Shown one piece after another: positions 8,826 to 17,465 of a DNA stretch of 49,413 nucleotides (position 1 is its first letter; every line of letters begins with the position of its first letter). Source of the stretch: an uncultured Verrucomicrobia subdivision 3 bacterium (GTDB lineage Bacteria > Verrucomicrobiota > Verrucomicrobiia > Limisphaerales > UBA8199); assembly GCA_903912925.1 (NCBI GenBank), contig CAIWJG010000923.1, positions 1 to 49,413 of the forward strand, given 5' to 3'. The notes under the pieces are model-generated. The model was not told the DNA's origin. It saw only the letters and a list, made by a program, of their open reading frames with translations, and did no database searches. The position numbers and the translations under genes are program-made.

Positions 8826-9839
8826 TTAAGGCTGGTGGGTATGGGCGTAGGCGCACAGAGCGCGCAGATTTTCCGGCGGTGTGTCGCGCGGCACTTCGCA
8901 GCCGGCTCCGACAATGAATGGCGTGCCGGCTTGCTGGTGGCATTCCGTGATGGCAGCCGTGACGTCTGCGGGGTTGCCGTTCCGCAAGACCGATACCGGG
9001 TTCAAGTTGCCCAGCAGGATGGTGTGGGGTCCCATCTTCTGCCGCGCTTCGGAGATCGGGGCCATCGAGTCCAGATCCACAATGTCGCAACCGAGCTTGC
9101 CCATACCCTCCAGGATGCGGCGAGTGTGGCCGCAGATATGCAGGCGCACTTTGCCGCCCAAGGCGTGGATACCGTCCACCAGCTTCTTCTCGTAAGGCCA
9201 AACGAACTCGTGGTAGATGTCCGGGCCGACCAGCGAGGCGGCGGCATCGCCGACTCCGATCACGTCCGCGCCGGCCTTCAACTGCTCGCGGGCGAAGCGC
9301 AGTTCCAGCTCGATCACGAAGGCGAACAGATCATGCACGAAGGGCGGGTCGTCGAAGAAGTCCATCATCAGGGTGTTGATGCCCCGAAGGTCGGCGCCTT
9401 CCGCGATGGGACCTTCGATCCAGCCTTCGATTATCTTGTCTTTGCCGACGCGCTCCTTAAATAGCGCCAGGGCCTTGATTCCGTTGTGCATCCGGCCGCC
9501 GCCGAGGGGGTCGGGGATCTTGAGGGAGGCGAGCTTGGTCTTGTCCGCGAGCAGGGCTTGGTCCTCAATCAGGGCGACCGGCTGGCTCTCGAAATACTCG
9601 ACCGGAGCGCCGCAGTCCGCCGCTTCCCGGGCAGGGTCGGACATGGTGTTGACGTAATCAAAGCCAAAGGCCTCGGCGGTGCGGATTTGGCCCTCAACCA
9701 GGACTCGGTAATCGGTGCAGTAGTCGCGGTAGCGCGCCCCGGTTTGCACGGCGGCGAACATCATCGTGATCGGCATCAGGGGCAGCCGGTCCACCGGCCG
9801 ACCCTCCAGATGGGCGAGCACTCTTTCTCGACTGGTCAT
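8826..9839 (-). CDS. UroD/MtaA-family cobalamin:cofactor methyltransferase
   Basis: This 337-residue cytoplasmic protein belongs to the uroporphyrinogen decarboxylase superfamily. It has the zinc site of the corrinoid-dependent methyltransferase branch (MtaA/MtbA type) rather than being HemE: His234-x-Cys236 in LHICGHT and Cys314 in GAGCEVP, a spacing close to that of the characterised enzymes. Enzymes of this branch move a methyl group between a methyl-corrinoid protein and an acceptor thiol or tetrahydrofolate-like carrier. The gene directly upstream encodes a corrinoid protein (60-base gap), its natural partner. No substrate-specific first methyltransferase (MtxB type) and no reductive activase are visible in the window. 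The start is supported by the conserved opening SRERVLAHLEGRPVDRLP. I am confident of the family but not of the acceptor or the physiological substrate. Confidence 0.85.
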   Translation of the reverse strand: MTSRERVLAHLEGRPVDRLPLMPITMMFAAVQTGARYRDYCTDYRVLVEGQIRTAEAFGFDYVNTMSDPAREAADCGAPVEYFESQPVALIEDQALLADKTKLASLKIPDPLGGGRMHNGIKALALFKERVGKDKIIEGWIEGPIAEGADLRGINTLMMDFFDDPPFVHDLFAFVIELELRFAREQLKAGADVIGVGDAAASLVGPDIYHEFVWPYEKKLVDGIHALGGKVRLHICGHTRRILEGMGKLGCDIVDLDSMAPISEARQKMGPHTILLGNLNPVSVLRNGNPADVTAAITECHQQAGTPFIVGAGCEVPRDTPPENLRALCAYAHTHQP

Positions 9840-9899
9840 AGCATCTGGTCGCGGGCCGCAGCGACCACCGGTGACGTGCGCCTCGAAATCGTTCGGATC

Positions 9900-10538
9900 T
9901 TAGGCCGCGGCGACGGCCTTCTTCGCGAGGGCCACGGCACCGACCGCGTTCTCGCTGTAGCCATCCGCGCCAATCTCGTCGGCGTATTTCTGCGTGATGG
10001 GCGCGCCGCCAATCAGGACTTTGACTTTGTCCCGCACGCCGGCCTGCTTGAGCGCATCAATGGTCGTCTTCATTGAGGGCATGGTCGTCGTGAGCAGGGC
10101 GGACATGGCGATGATATTGGCCTGCCTCGAGTTGACGGTCTCGATGAACTTCTCCGGGCTCACATTGACGCCCAGGTCGATGACTTCAAACCCGCCGCCT
10201 TCGAGCAGGGAGGCGACCAGATTCTTGCCGATATCGTGCAAGTCGCCTTTGACGGTGCCAATGGCGACGCGGCCGACCGGCTTGTCGCCACGGGCAGTGA
10301 GGATCGGGCGGATGATCTCGAGGGAGGCCTTCATGGCCCGAGCGGAGATGAGCAGTTCGGGGACGAAATACTCATTGGCCTCGAAGCGACGGCCCACCTC
10401 GTCCATTGCGGGCACCATGTATTCGTTGACGAGTTTGAGTGGGTCAACCCCGTCTGCCAGGGCTTGTTGAGTGATGGCCTGAGTGGCTTTCGCGTTACCG
10501 CTTACCACCGCTTCATAAAGTTCTTTCAGATCCGGCAT
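9900..10538 (-). CDS. Corrinoid (B12-binding) methyl-carrier protein, MtbC/MtaC-like
   Basis: This 212-residue protein has the two-domain layout of methyltransferase corrinoid proteins. An N-terminal four-helix cap (residues 1-85, with DEVGRRFEANEYFVPELLIS) is followed by a Rossmann-like cobalamin domain. The base-off/His-on signature is complete: Asp99-x-His101-x-x-Gly104 in GDLHDIGKNLV, Ser146-x-Leu in MSALLT, and the Gly178-Gly179 turn in VLIGGAP. His101 should be the lower axial cobalt ligand. Such proteins accept a methyl group from a substrate-specific methyltransferase and pass it to the MtaA-type enzyme encoded next. The ribosome site AAAAGGACT lies just before the ATG, supporting the start. 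It sits 64 bases downstream of the sugar porter, in the same direction as the whole haem-protein operon. No cobalamin riboswitch is recognisable in the gap. Confidence 0.9.
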   Translation of the reverse strand: MPDLKELYEAVVSGNAKATQAITQQALADGVDPLKLVNEYMVPAMDEVGRRFEANEYFVPELLISARAMKASLEIIRPILTARGDKPVGRVAIGTVKGDLHDIGKNLVASLLEGGGFEVIDLGVNVSPEKFIETVNSRQANIIAMSALLTTTMPSMKTTIDALKQAGVRDKVKVLIGGAPITQKYADEIGADGYSENAVGAVALAKKAVAAA

Positions 10539-10602
10539 AGGAGTCCTTTTAGTAACTGTTGCGCACGTTGGAAAGCAGATTAGGCAAGGGGGCCGGTCTG
10601 AG

Positions 10603-12066
10603 TCAACGGCGAATTGCGGATTTAGCAGCGGATTTAGTCTTCCCCACCGCCCAGCTTCGCTCGATTTCCTCGAGGGAGCGGCCTTTGGTTTCGGGGACCA
10701 GGGCCCAGAGCACCCCGATCAGCACCAGGCAGAACACCGCGTAGATGTAGAACGGAAAGGCGTGGTTGAACCGCTGCACAAACCAGGAATCCTTCGCGTC
10801 CATCATCGGGAAGGTCTGCGTGACGGCGTAGTCGGCCATCCACAGGAAGAACGTGGCCAGACCCAGGGCGCGCCCGCGAACGGCCGTGGGGTAGATTTCC
10901 GACAGAATCACCCAGGTTACCGGGCCCACCGAAAGTCCGAAGCAGACCACGTAAATAATGATAAACAGCAGCATCCAGCCGCTTACGGTGGTTGGGTCGG
11001 CGATGTTCTGGGCCATGATCCCCATCGCGAGCAGGCCGACGCCCATGCCGACTGACCCAAGATACATCAGCGGCTTGCGCCCCCACTTATCCACGCTGGC
11101 AATCGCGACCACGGTGGACAGGGCGCTGGCGCCGCCAATGACGATTTGTTGCAGCATTCCGGCATCAACGCCGGTCGAGGCGCTCATGTTCTTGAAGATG
11201 GTGGTGCCGAAATAGAGGAACACGTTGATGCCGGTAACCTGCTGCAGGATGGCCAGGAGGATCCCTACTACCAGCGGGAGCCGCAGCTCGCGGGAGAACA
11301 ACTCGGCCCAGTTGCCTCTTTCGGTTGACAGAGCGGCTCGAATGCTGGCCAGCTCGCTCTGGGCGAAGTCCTCCCCAGCTACTTTGGTGAGAATGGCCTT
11401 CGCCTCTTCGGTGCGGCCCATTTCGACGAGCCAACGGGGGCTTTCCGGAATCCTCAGGAGGAGTAGGGCAAAGGCGATGGCGGGTAGGGCACCGCTGGCA
11501 AACATCCAGCGCCAGCCCACCGTCTCGTTCCAGGCCTGATCTCCGTACCGGGCTATGAAGTAGTTGACGAAATAGACCACCAGGATGCCGCCGACGATGG
11601 CGATCTGGTTGACAGAGACGAGGCGTCCGCGCAAGTGGGCGGGGGCGATTTCGGCGATATACATGGGAGTGGACATGGAGGCGATGCCGATGCCGATGCC
11701 GCCCAGCCAGCGAAACAGGATGAACGTCCAGATGTCCCGCGGGAGCGCGGTGCCGATGGCGGAGATCAGGAAGAGCCCGGCCGCCAGGAGCAGCGCCTGC
11801 TTGCGCCCGAACCGGTCCGAGATGGGCCCGACGATCAGCACCCCGGTCGCGCAGCCGATCAGCACGCAACCGGATGCCCAGCCTTTCATCCCCACTTCGA
11901 GGTGGAAACGAGCTGTTAGGAACTCGATTGCGCCGGAGATAACACCCGTGTCGTACCCAAAGAGCAGCCCGCCGAGGGTGGCGACGAGGCAGATCGGGAC
12001 GAGGTAGGAAAGGTTGGTGCGCACCGTCGCAGACGGTTGGCTGGCAGGCGTTGCAACAACTGGCAT
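10603..12066 (-). CDS. Sugar porter (MFS) proton-coupled monosaccharide transporter
   Basis: This is a twelve-helix major-facilitator protein of the sugar porter family (XylE/GalP/AraE-like). Visible signatures are GGLLFGYDTGVISGA in helix 1, DRFGRKQALL after helix 2, PMYIAEIAPAHLRGRLVSVNQ after helix 4, PESPRWLVEMGR at the central loop, and PETKGRSLEEIE at the C-terminus. These identify import of hexoses or pentoses, probably with protons. The start was set at the ATG at 12066, giving 487 residues, close to the family norm. A longer frame to 12198 only adds a basic tail and would run into the opposite gene's promoter. It heads the minus-strand gene series that continues with the corrinoid pair, and it is divergent from a glycosidase 133 bases away, which suggests shared induction by a sugar. 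The family call is very secure; the exact sugar is unknown. Confidence 0.92.
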   Translation of the reverse strand: MPVVATPASQPSATVRTNLSYLVPICLVATLGGLLFGYDTGVISGAIEFLTARFHLEVGMKGWASGCVLIGCATGVLIVGPISDRFGRKQALLLAAGLFLISAIGTALPRDIWTFILFRWLGGIGIGIASMSTPMYIAEIAPAHLRGRLVSVNQIAIVGGILVVYFVNYFIARYGDQAWNETVGWRWMFASGALPAIAFALLLLRIPESPRWLVEMGRTEEAKAILTKVAGEDFAQSELASIRAALSTERGNWAELFSRELRLPLVVGILLAILQQVTGINVFLYFGTTIFKNMSASTGVDAGMLQQIVIGGASALSTVVAIASVDKWGRKPLMYLGSVGMGVGLLAMGIMAQNIADPTTVSGWMLLFIIIYVVCFGLSVGPVTWVILSEIYPTAVRGRALGLATFFLWMADYAVTQTFPMMDAKDSWFVQRFNHAFPFYIYAVFCLVLIGVLWALVPETKGRSLEEIERSWAVGKTKSAAKSAIRR

Positions 12067-12199
12067 GGGCGTCACTTTCTCAGGCCCGCCGCGGCGCGTC
12101 AATGGCTTTGCGCGCCGCGCAGGCTGGACGGCAAGGCGGCTAGCGTGGCTCCTTTTCGACTGGACAAGCCACTTCTGGGCTCCCACCGTCGCCTTCACA
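12067..12199. promoter_or_regulatory. Divergent promoter region with a GC-rich palindrome
   Basis: These 133 bases separate the start codons of the sugar porter and the clan-A glycosidase. They hold a perfect 9-base inverted repeat, CGCGGCGCG (12090-12098) and CGCGCCGCG (12111-12119), with a 12-base spacer. Its place between two carbohydrate genes makes it a candidate operator; no regulator gene lies next to it. Clear -10/-35 boxes were not seen. Confidence 0.4.
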
Positions 12200-13294
12200 A
12201 TGCTCCGTATCGGTTGGCTAAATCGGCTGCGGCTGAATTCATTCAGCCTCGTCGTGTTGCTTCACGCCGTCTGCCTTTCCCCGGGCGCCGCAGCGACGAG
12301 TCTCACGATCGAAGGCTCCCATTTCGTGGTGAACGGCAAGCCGTGCTTCCTCCTGGGCATCAGCTACTACGGTGGTTTGGGCGCATCGGAGGATTCTATT
12401 TGCAAGGATCTCGATGATGCGCAGCGTTACGGGTTCAACTGGCTGCGCCTTTGGACGACCTGGGCGGGATTCGGCAGCGATGTGTCCGCGGTCGGCACGG
12501 AGGGCGGGCCGCGTGAACCGTTCCTGGGTAGGCTGAAGTGGCTGGTGGTCGAGTGCGACCGACGCGGCCTGGTCGTGGACATCACGTTGAATCGGGGCAA
12601 AGCATCTCGCTCAAGTCCTGCCGGCGGTTGGGTTCCCGACCTTGCGAGTCACCAACGCGCGGTCGAAACGCTCGTCACCGCTCTCAAGCCGCACCGCAAC
12701 TGGTATTTGGATTTGGCCAACGAGCACGATGTCCGCGATGCCCGTTACGTGTCGGCGGAAGAGTTGAAGGCTTTACGTGAGACGGTCCGCCGCCTTGACT
12801 CGGCGCGGCTGGTGACAGCCTCGTTCGGCGGGCATGACCTGGACGAACAGGAGATGCGCGACAGCTTCGTCGAGATCGGCCTGGACTTTCTCACCCCTCA
12901 CCGGCCGCGCACCGCGGACTCACCCCATCAGACCGAGGCGCAAACCCGAGCAGCACTCGCCGTTATGGACCGGCTTGGCCGCCCAGCGCCCGTGCATTAT
13001 CAAGAGCCTTTTCGGCGCGGTTACGGCGCTTGGCAGCCTAACGCCGAGGATTTCCTGATTGACCTGCGCGGGGCTATCGCCGGCGGAGCTGCCGGGTGGT
13101 GCTTCCATAACGGCGCACAAAACGGGGCTCTCGCCAGCCAACCCCGCCGTTCATTTGATCTGCGCGACAAACGCTTGTTCGACCAGCTCGACAGTGAGGA
13201 AATGAAGGTCATCGCCGTCGTTAAGAAGGCCGTTGGTGAGCGGAGCAACATCCCGAACCAGAACACCCGTGACGCCAGGAAACTGTCCAGATGA
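12200..13294 (+). CDS. Secreted clan-A (GH5-like) glycoside hydrolase
   Basis: This is a predicted secreted TIM-barrel glycosidase of 364 residues from the ATG at 12200. Residues 1-32 form a signal peptide (SFSLVVLLHAVCLSPGAAA). The mature part begins with FVVNGKPCFLLGISYYGG, the usual first strand of cellulase-like barrels, followed by GFNWLRLWTTWAG. The clan-A acid/base signature Asn-Glu is seen in YLDLANEHD (Asn174-Glu175), and Glu269 in HYQEPFRRG is placed as the likely nucleophile. An upstream in-frame ATG (12014) is rejected because it would lie within the divergent transporter gene and hide the signal peptide. The pairing with the sugar porter suggests release of a sugar that is then imported. 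The exact GH family and the polysaccharide remain unknown. Confidence 0.72.
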   Translation: MLRIGWLNRLRLNSFSLVVLLHAVCLSPGAAATSLTIEGSHFVVNGKPCFLLGISYYGGLGASEDSICKDLDDAQRYGFNWLRLWTTWAGFGSDVSAVGTEGGPREPFLGRLKWLVVECDRRGLVVDITLNRGKASRSSPAGGWVPDLASHQRAVETLVTALKPHRNWYLDLANEHDVRDARYVSAEELKALRETVRRLDSARLVTASFGGHDLDEQEMRDSFVEIGLDFLTPHRPRTADSPHQTEAQTRAALAVMDRLGRPAPVHYQEPFRRGYGAWQPNAEDFLIDLRGAIAGGAAGWCFHNGAQNGALASQPRRSFDLRDKRLFDQLDSEEMKVIAVVKKAVGERSNIPNQNTRDARKLSR

Positions 13295-13376
13295 ATTCTT
13301 TGGGGACAGGCATTTTCTGGCACGTCATGTGCTTTGCCACTAAATTCTCTGCCGGACTCTTTTTCAACTTTTCCTG

Positions 13377-13405
13377 TTGACTGGTTTCTTGATTTGCAGT
13401 AAAAG
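13377..13405 (+). promoter_or_regulatory. Candidate promoter for the PEP-CTERM gene
   Basis: TTGACT (13377-13382) and TAAAAG (13400-13405) are separated by 17 bases and lie about 130 bases before the ATG of the PEP-CTERM gene. The -35 box is good and the -10 box weak, so this is only a candidate. The rest of 13295-13538 holds no gene I can support. Confidence 0.3.
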
Positions 13406-13538
13406 CTTGCACTAGTTCTTGAGATTAACTTTTATTGCCGGATTGCGGGTGCTCGTGTCCGGGTTGAGGATGCGGCTTAGAATGAGTGAAGAGCGGGTTG
13501 GAATAGTTGACTCAAGAAGCAGACAACCGTGCGGGAAT

Positions 13539-14093
13539 ATGAATATGAATATCAAGATAAAGAACCTCGCTTTAAGGGCCCTGATCGTTGGCGCGTCGGT
13601 CCTGTTTGTGACTACTTGGTCCATCAAGGCCGAACAATTAATCTTTGATGAATATGGCAACTCGAGCTATCTGCCCGGGTATCCAGTAAATCCTGACCCC
13701 ACCGGCGGAGTGCCGGATTGGGATGTGCTCATGTATGACTTGCCTTTCGCGGGGGTTGCGGGGGATCTATTAATCTACGAAGAGTCTAGTGGAGATCTTG
13801 GTGACATCATTCGTTTCGATGGGAATTGGCACTTGATCTTTTATTCGAGTGGCGCCAGTGGCATTATTACACCCGCCGACGTGCCTTATCCACCTAGCCC
13901 GATCCTTGGTAATGTGGAGAATGCAACTGACGTGGGGGGCTACGCCTATTATACCCCTACTGCGGGCACGCCAGGTTATGATTTGTCGAACCCCACTTAT
14001 CGCTTCAGCGAAGTTCCGGAGCCAGGCACCGGGGCGCTGGTTGCTTTGGGAGCCGGGCTGCTGCTGGTGGTGCGCCGGCGTCTCCAACGCTAA
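13539..14093 (+). CDS. PEP-CTERM sorting-domain protein
   Basis: This small exported protein of 184 residues starts at the ATG at 13539 (MNMNIKIK). It has an N-terminal signal peptide (ALIVGASVLFVTTWSIKAE) and ends with a canonical PEP-CTERM sorting tag: VPEPGTGALVALGAGLLL, then VVRRRLQR. Such tails are recognised and cut by an exosortase, after which the protein is exported or anchored at the surface, often with exopolysaccharide. The middle is rich in Gly, Pro, Tyr and Asp and matches no domain I recognise. No exosortase gene is in the window. A longer in-frame start at 13419 is unlikely because it would put 40 extra residues before the signal peptide. A strong terminator follows at 14135, so it is probably a single-gene transcript. 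Confidence 0.85.
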   Translation: MNMNIKIKNLALRALIVGASVLFVTTWSIKAEQLIFDEYGNSSYLPGYPVNPDPTGGVPDWDVLMYDLPFAGVAGDLLIYEESSGDLGDIIRFDGNWHLIFYSSGASGIITPADVPYPPSPILGNVENATDVGGYAYYTPTAGTPGYDLSNPTYRFSEVPEPGTGALVALGAGLLLVVRRRLQR

Positions 14094-14134
14094 CTGCTCT
14101 CCACTTCCAAACAGGATTTCATGTCATTTGAGCG

Positions 14135-14175
14135 ATCGGTGACCTGGTGCTGAACCAGTTCACCGATTTTGCTTT
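14135..14175 (+). terminator. Rho-independent terminator after the PEP-CTERM gene
   Basis: A 14-base stem with one mismatch (14135-14148 and 14154-14167) encloses the loop GCTGA and is followed by a T-rich run (TTTGCTTT). It begins 41 bases after the stop of the PEP-CTERM gene. Confidence 0.7.
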
Positions 14176-14258
14176 GGGGATTGACCTCTTAGCTCCGCCG
14201 CCGACGTCTTTGCACTATTGTAGCTTCGAACCTTTCCGAAGCAGCTAGGCGCTGTAGC

Positions 14259-17200
14259 ATGACCGTCGAATCCTCTCGCAAGCTGGAGCGCAGTTTCGTT
14301 CGGGACGGCCTGCCTTGGGTGGTCGGGGCAGCAGCCTTGGCGGTTTATCTGGCCACCCTTAACCATTGGGTGACTTTCAACAGCCTCGCTCTGGTGAGCC
14401 AGGTGAACGGTTGGAACTGGCAGCCAAGGCTGTCCCAGCCGCTGCTGTGCCTGCTCACCTTCCCGTTCCGCTGGTTGCCGGCCGGGTGGGTGCCACTAGC
14501 ACTAAACGCGTTTACGGCCTTCTGCGCGTCATTGACGCTGGTGACCTTGGCGCGTTCGGTCGCGCTGTTGCCGCATGACCGCACGGAACAGCAACGACTC
14601 CTCGTCCAGAACGAATACGCCCTGCTGTCCCTGCGCAATGCTTGGGTTCCGGTCGTCCTGGCCGCTATCGCTCTGGGGCTGCAATTGACCTTTTGGGAAC
14701 ATGCCACCGCCGCCTCCAGCGAGATGCTCGACCTGCTATTGTTTGCCTATATCATCCGGTGTCTGCTCGAACACCGCATTCACGAGCGGCAATCGTGGCT
14801 GGACCGGGCCACGATCCTCTTCGGGTGCGCGATGGCCAACCAGTGGGCGATGGTCGTCTTCCTGCCGCTCTTTCTCGTGGCGCTGCTCCGGACCAAGCGG
14901 CTGAGCTTCTTCAGTCTCGGCGCCATCCGGAGTATGGACCTATCCGGGTGGGAGAACGCCGCACCCGCCATTAGGGCAGATCTTCGCTTCTTCCTGCGCA
15001 TGGCGCTGCTCGGGCTGGCTGGGTTGACGCTCTTTCTGGTGCTGCCGCTCGTGCAGGCGTTCTCCCCGGATTCAACCCTTAGCTTCTGGCCAGCTCTGCA
15101 CCGGGCTGCGGTTTCCGACAAAAACACCCTCCACATTCTCTTCCGCTGGTTCTGGAGCTACCACCGCGACCTCGCGCTGCTGCTGGCCGCCGCCTCCCTG
15201 CTACCGGTCCTCCTGCTGAGCATCCGCTGGAGCGCGTCTGCCGGCGGGGAAAGCCACGCCCCGTTTGACCTGGCCCCTTTCATCTTGCGCGTCTTCCATG
15301 CCTTTCTGTTGTTGCTCTGCCTCTGGACCGTCTTCGACCCGCCGTTCAGCCCGCGTCAAATCGCCCGTCAGACTGGTCTCCCTTTGTTCTTCCTGCCCCT
15401 CTATTACCTTATCGCCCTGTGCATTGGCTACTACAGCGGATTCTTCCTGCTGCTGTTCAGCCCTGCGGCTCTCCAGCGAACCGAATCCGACCCGCTCCCC
15501 AATCGATTCTTCCTCCTGCTGTTCGGCCCTGCGGCGCTCCGATTCACCCGCCTGCACCACACGGTTCGGCGTGTCCTGTTCCAGATGGTGCCCCTACTTA
15601 TTTACGTAATTCTAAGTTTGGCACTCGGCGGCTTGCTGCTGGCGAATGTCCCCGCCATTCGTGTGACCAACGCACCGCACCTCGACCAGTACGCCAGGTT
15701 GACCGCGGGATCACTGCCGCCGGAAGGGGCGGTGGTGCTGAGTGACGATCTCGCCCGCCTGACGCTGCTCCAGGCCGAGCTGGCTCGTGAAGGCAAGCTG
15801 GGACGCTACGTGCCCGTGGACACGCGCTCCCTGCCTTCTGCGACCTATCGCGCCCGGCTCAGGCGGGATTATCCGGGGAGATGGGAGGAGCCAAATCCCG
15901 AGGCGAAGCCGACCGCGGCCAAGCGCGCAACCACTCACGCCAACTGGCCTTCGAGTGTGGCAGGCCTCGTTCAGCTTGTGTCCCACCTGGCGCAGAGCAA
16001 CCGCGTTTATTGCTTGCAGCCCAGCGCCGGGGCCTTGCTCGAACAATTCTATTTTCAGCCGCACGGACTGGTCCATGAAATGAAATCGTATCCTGCCAAT
16101 TCCCTCTGCGCCCCGCCGCTTACTTCCGCGGAACTGGTGGAAAACCAAACCTTCTGGCAGCGCGCCATCGAGAGCGGCGTAAAGCCGCTCGCCGGCGTCG
16201 TAACCCAACCGGAAGTCCCCCGGGCGGCTCTTAAAATAAGGCTGATGGAGTTGGTGCATCCTACTCCCCCCCCGCCCGCCCCGCTCCAAGCGCTGGCGCG
16301 GTGGTACTCTGAGGATCTGAACCGCTGGGGCGTTGCCCTCCAGCGAAATGGGCGGTGGAGCGAGGCCACGCCTTGCTTTGCGTTGGCCCAGGATTTGAAC
16401 CCCGACAATCTCCCGGTTCGGCTCAACTTGCAGTGCAACAGTAATCTGCTGGCGCACCACAAGCAACCGGTCGTCCGGCCTCGGTCCTTCCAGGACCAGT
16501 TCGCCAAGTACCGCAGTTGGAAGCAAATCCTGACCGAGAACGGCCCAATCGACGAGCCGAGCGGCTGCTATCTACTGGGACTGAGTCTTTCTACGGCAGG
16601 GATGTTGAGGCAGGCGTGCCAGCAGTTTGATCGTATCAACGCTCTGGTGCCGGGCGACGTCGCCCTGCGATTGATGCTGGGCGAATCGTTCAACCGCTGT
16701 TCGATGCCCGACCGGGCCCTCCAGATCGTGGCCGAAATGCGGGCTGAATCTGACCTCCGACGACTCGGCCCGACGAACGAGGTGGAGATCGCGTTTCTGG
16801 AAGCTAGCGCGTGGTATGCCAAGACCAATCGTCCCCAAGCGGAAGCGATCATTTACTCGCTGCTAGCCACACATCCCGGTGATGCAGCTCTCTCGGACCG
16901 GGCTGGGGCGGTTTTCACGGCGCACCAGAGCTATTCCAACGCGCTCCGAATCGTCCGCCAGCAGTTGCAGTTCACCCCCGGCAACGTTCCTGCCCTGGTT
17001 AATCAGGGCAGCCTTTACATCCTGATGGGCGATTACTCGAACGCCATACCCGTGCTCACACGCGCGCTGTCCTTGACGAACGCCTACTCAGCTCGGGTCA
17101 ACCGCGCCTGCGCCTATTTGCAAACTGGCCGCCTGGACGCGGCGGCGGCCGATTACCAGGAACTCCTCGACGCGTTTCCCGCCGCTTACCGCCCGTACCA

Positions 17201-17348
17201 TGGGCTAGGAGAAATCGCCTGGCAGAAGCGGGACACCAATGCGGCGATCCGGTACTACCAGCAGTACCTCGCCAAAGCTGCGGGCGACACCGACGAGGCC
17301 AGGTTTGTCGCTGCACGGCTCAAGTCGCTCCAGCAACGGCGGCCTTGA
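14259..17348 (+). CDS. DUF2723-like multi-spanning membrane protein with C-terminal TPRs
   Basis: This large integral membrane protein has 1029 residues. The N-terminal half (about 15-470) contains ten or more hydrophobic helices with the opening GAAALAVYLATLNHWVTF and a loop TFWEHATAASSEMLDLL, which resembles the DUF2723/GT-C-like group related to protein O-mannosyltransferases. The C-terminal half (about 680-1029) is a TPR solenoid (for example ALVNQGSLYILMGDYSNAIP and DAFPAAYRPYHGLGEIAWQK). In Verrucomicrobiota such fusions are common near cell-surface genes; a role in lipid-linked sugar transfer to exported proteins is possible but unproven. An internal duplication gives two near-identical FFLLLF(S/G)PAAL segments 22 residues apart. 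It stands between the PEP-CTERM terminator and the GH2 gene. The membrane plus TPR layout is certain, the DUF2723 assignment moderately so. Confidence 0.7.
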   Translation: MTVESSRKLERSFVRDGLPWVVGAAALAVYLATLNHWVTFNSLALVSQVNGWNWQPRLSQPLLCLLTFPFRWLPAGWVPLALNAFTAFCASLTLVTLARSVALLPHDRTEQQRLLVQNEYALLSLRNAWVPVVLAAIALGLQLTFWEHATAASSEMLDLLLFAYIIRCLLEHRIHERQSWLDRATILFGCAMANQWAMVVFLPLFLVALLRTKRLSFFSLGAIRSMDLSGWENAAPAIRADLRFFLRMALLGLAGLTLFLVLPLVQAFSPDSTLSFWPALHRAAVSDKNTLHILFRWFWSYHRDLALLLAAASLLPVLLLSIRWSASAGGESHAPFDLAPFILRVFHAFLLLLCLWTVFDPPFSPRQIARQTGLPLFFLPLYYLIALCIGYYSGFFLLLFSPAALQRTESDPLPNRFFLLLFGPAALRFTRLHHTVRRVLFQMVPLLIYVILSLALGGLLLANVPAIRVTNAPHLDQYARLTAGSLPPEGAVVLSDDLARLTLLQAELAREGKLGRYVPVDTRSLPSATYRARLRRDYPGRWEEPNPEAKPTAAKRATTHANWPSSVAGLVQLVSHLAQSNRVYCLQPSAGALLEQFYFQPHGLVHEMKSYPANSLCAPPLTSAELVENQTFWQRAIESGVKPLAGVVTQPEVPRAALKIRLMELVHPTPPPPAPLQALARWYSEDLNRWGVALQRNGRWSEATPCFALAQDLNPDNLPVRLNLQCNSNLLAHHKQPVVRPRSFQDQFAKYRSWKQILTENGPIDEPSGCYLLGLSLSTAGMLRQACQQFDRINALVPGDVALRLMLGESFNRCSMPDRALQIVAEMRAESDLRRLGPTNEVEIAFLEASAWYAKTNRPQAEAIIYSLLATHPGDAALSDRAGAVFTAHQSYSNALRIVRQQLQFTPGNVPALVNQGSLYILMGDYSNAIPVLTRALSLTNAYSARVNRACAYLQTGRLDAAAADYQELLDAFPAAYRPYHGLGEIAWQKRDTNAAIRYYQQYLAKAAGDTDEARFVAARLKSLQQRRP

Positions 17349-17465
17349 GATTAGAGACTCCTTACGTCGTCTCCTACAGCTTCAGATGGGAGCCCTTATA
17401 ACCGACTTTGTCCCTGGCCGTGGCCGAAGCGGCTGGTCGAAGCAGTTGCGGGTGGACATGAACTG

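Noticed and set aside
8826-9839. HemE (uroporphyrinogen decarboxylase) of haem synthesis
   Set aside because: The His-x-Cys and late Cys zinc ligands and the corrinoid-protein neighbour point to the MtaA-type methyltransferase branch.
10539-10602. Cobalamin riboswitch before the corrinoid protein gene
   Set aside because: The 64-base gap is far too short for a B12 riboswitch and no B12-box-like sequence was recognised.
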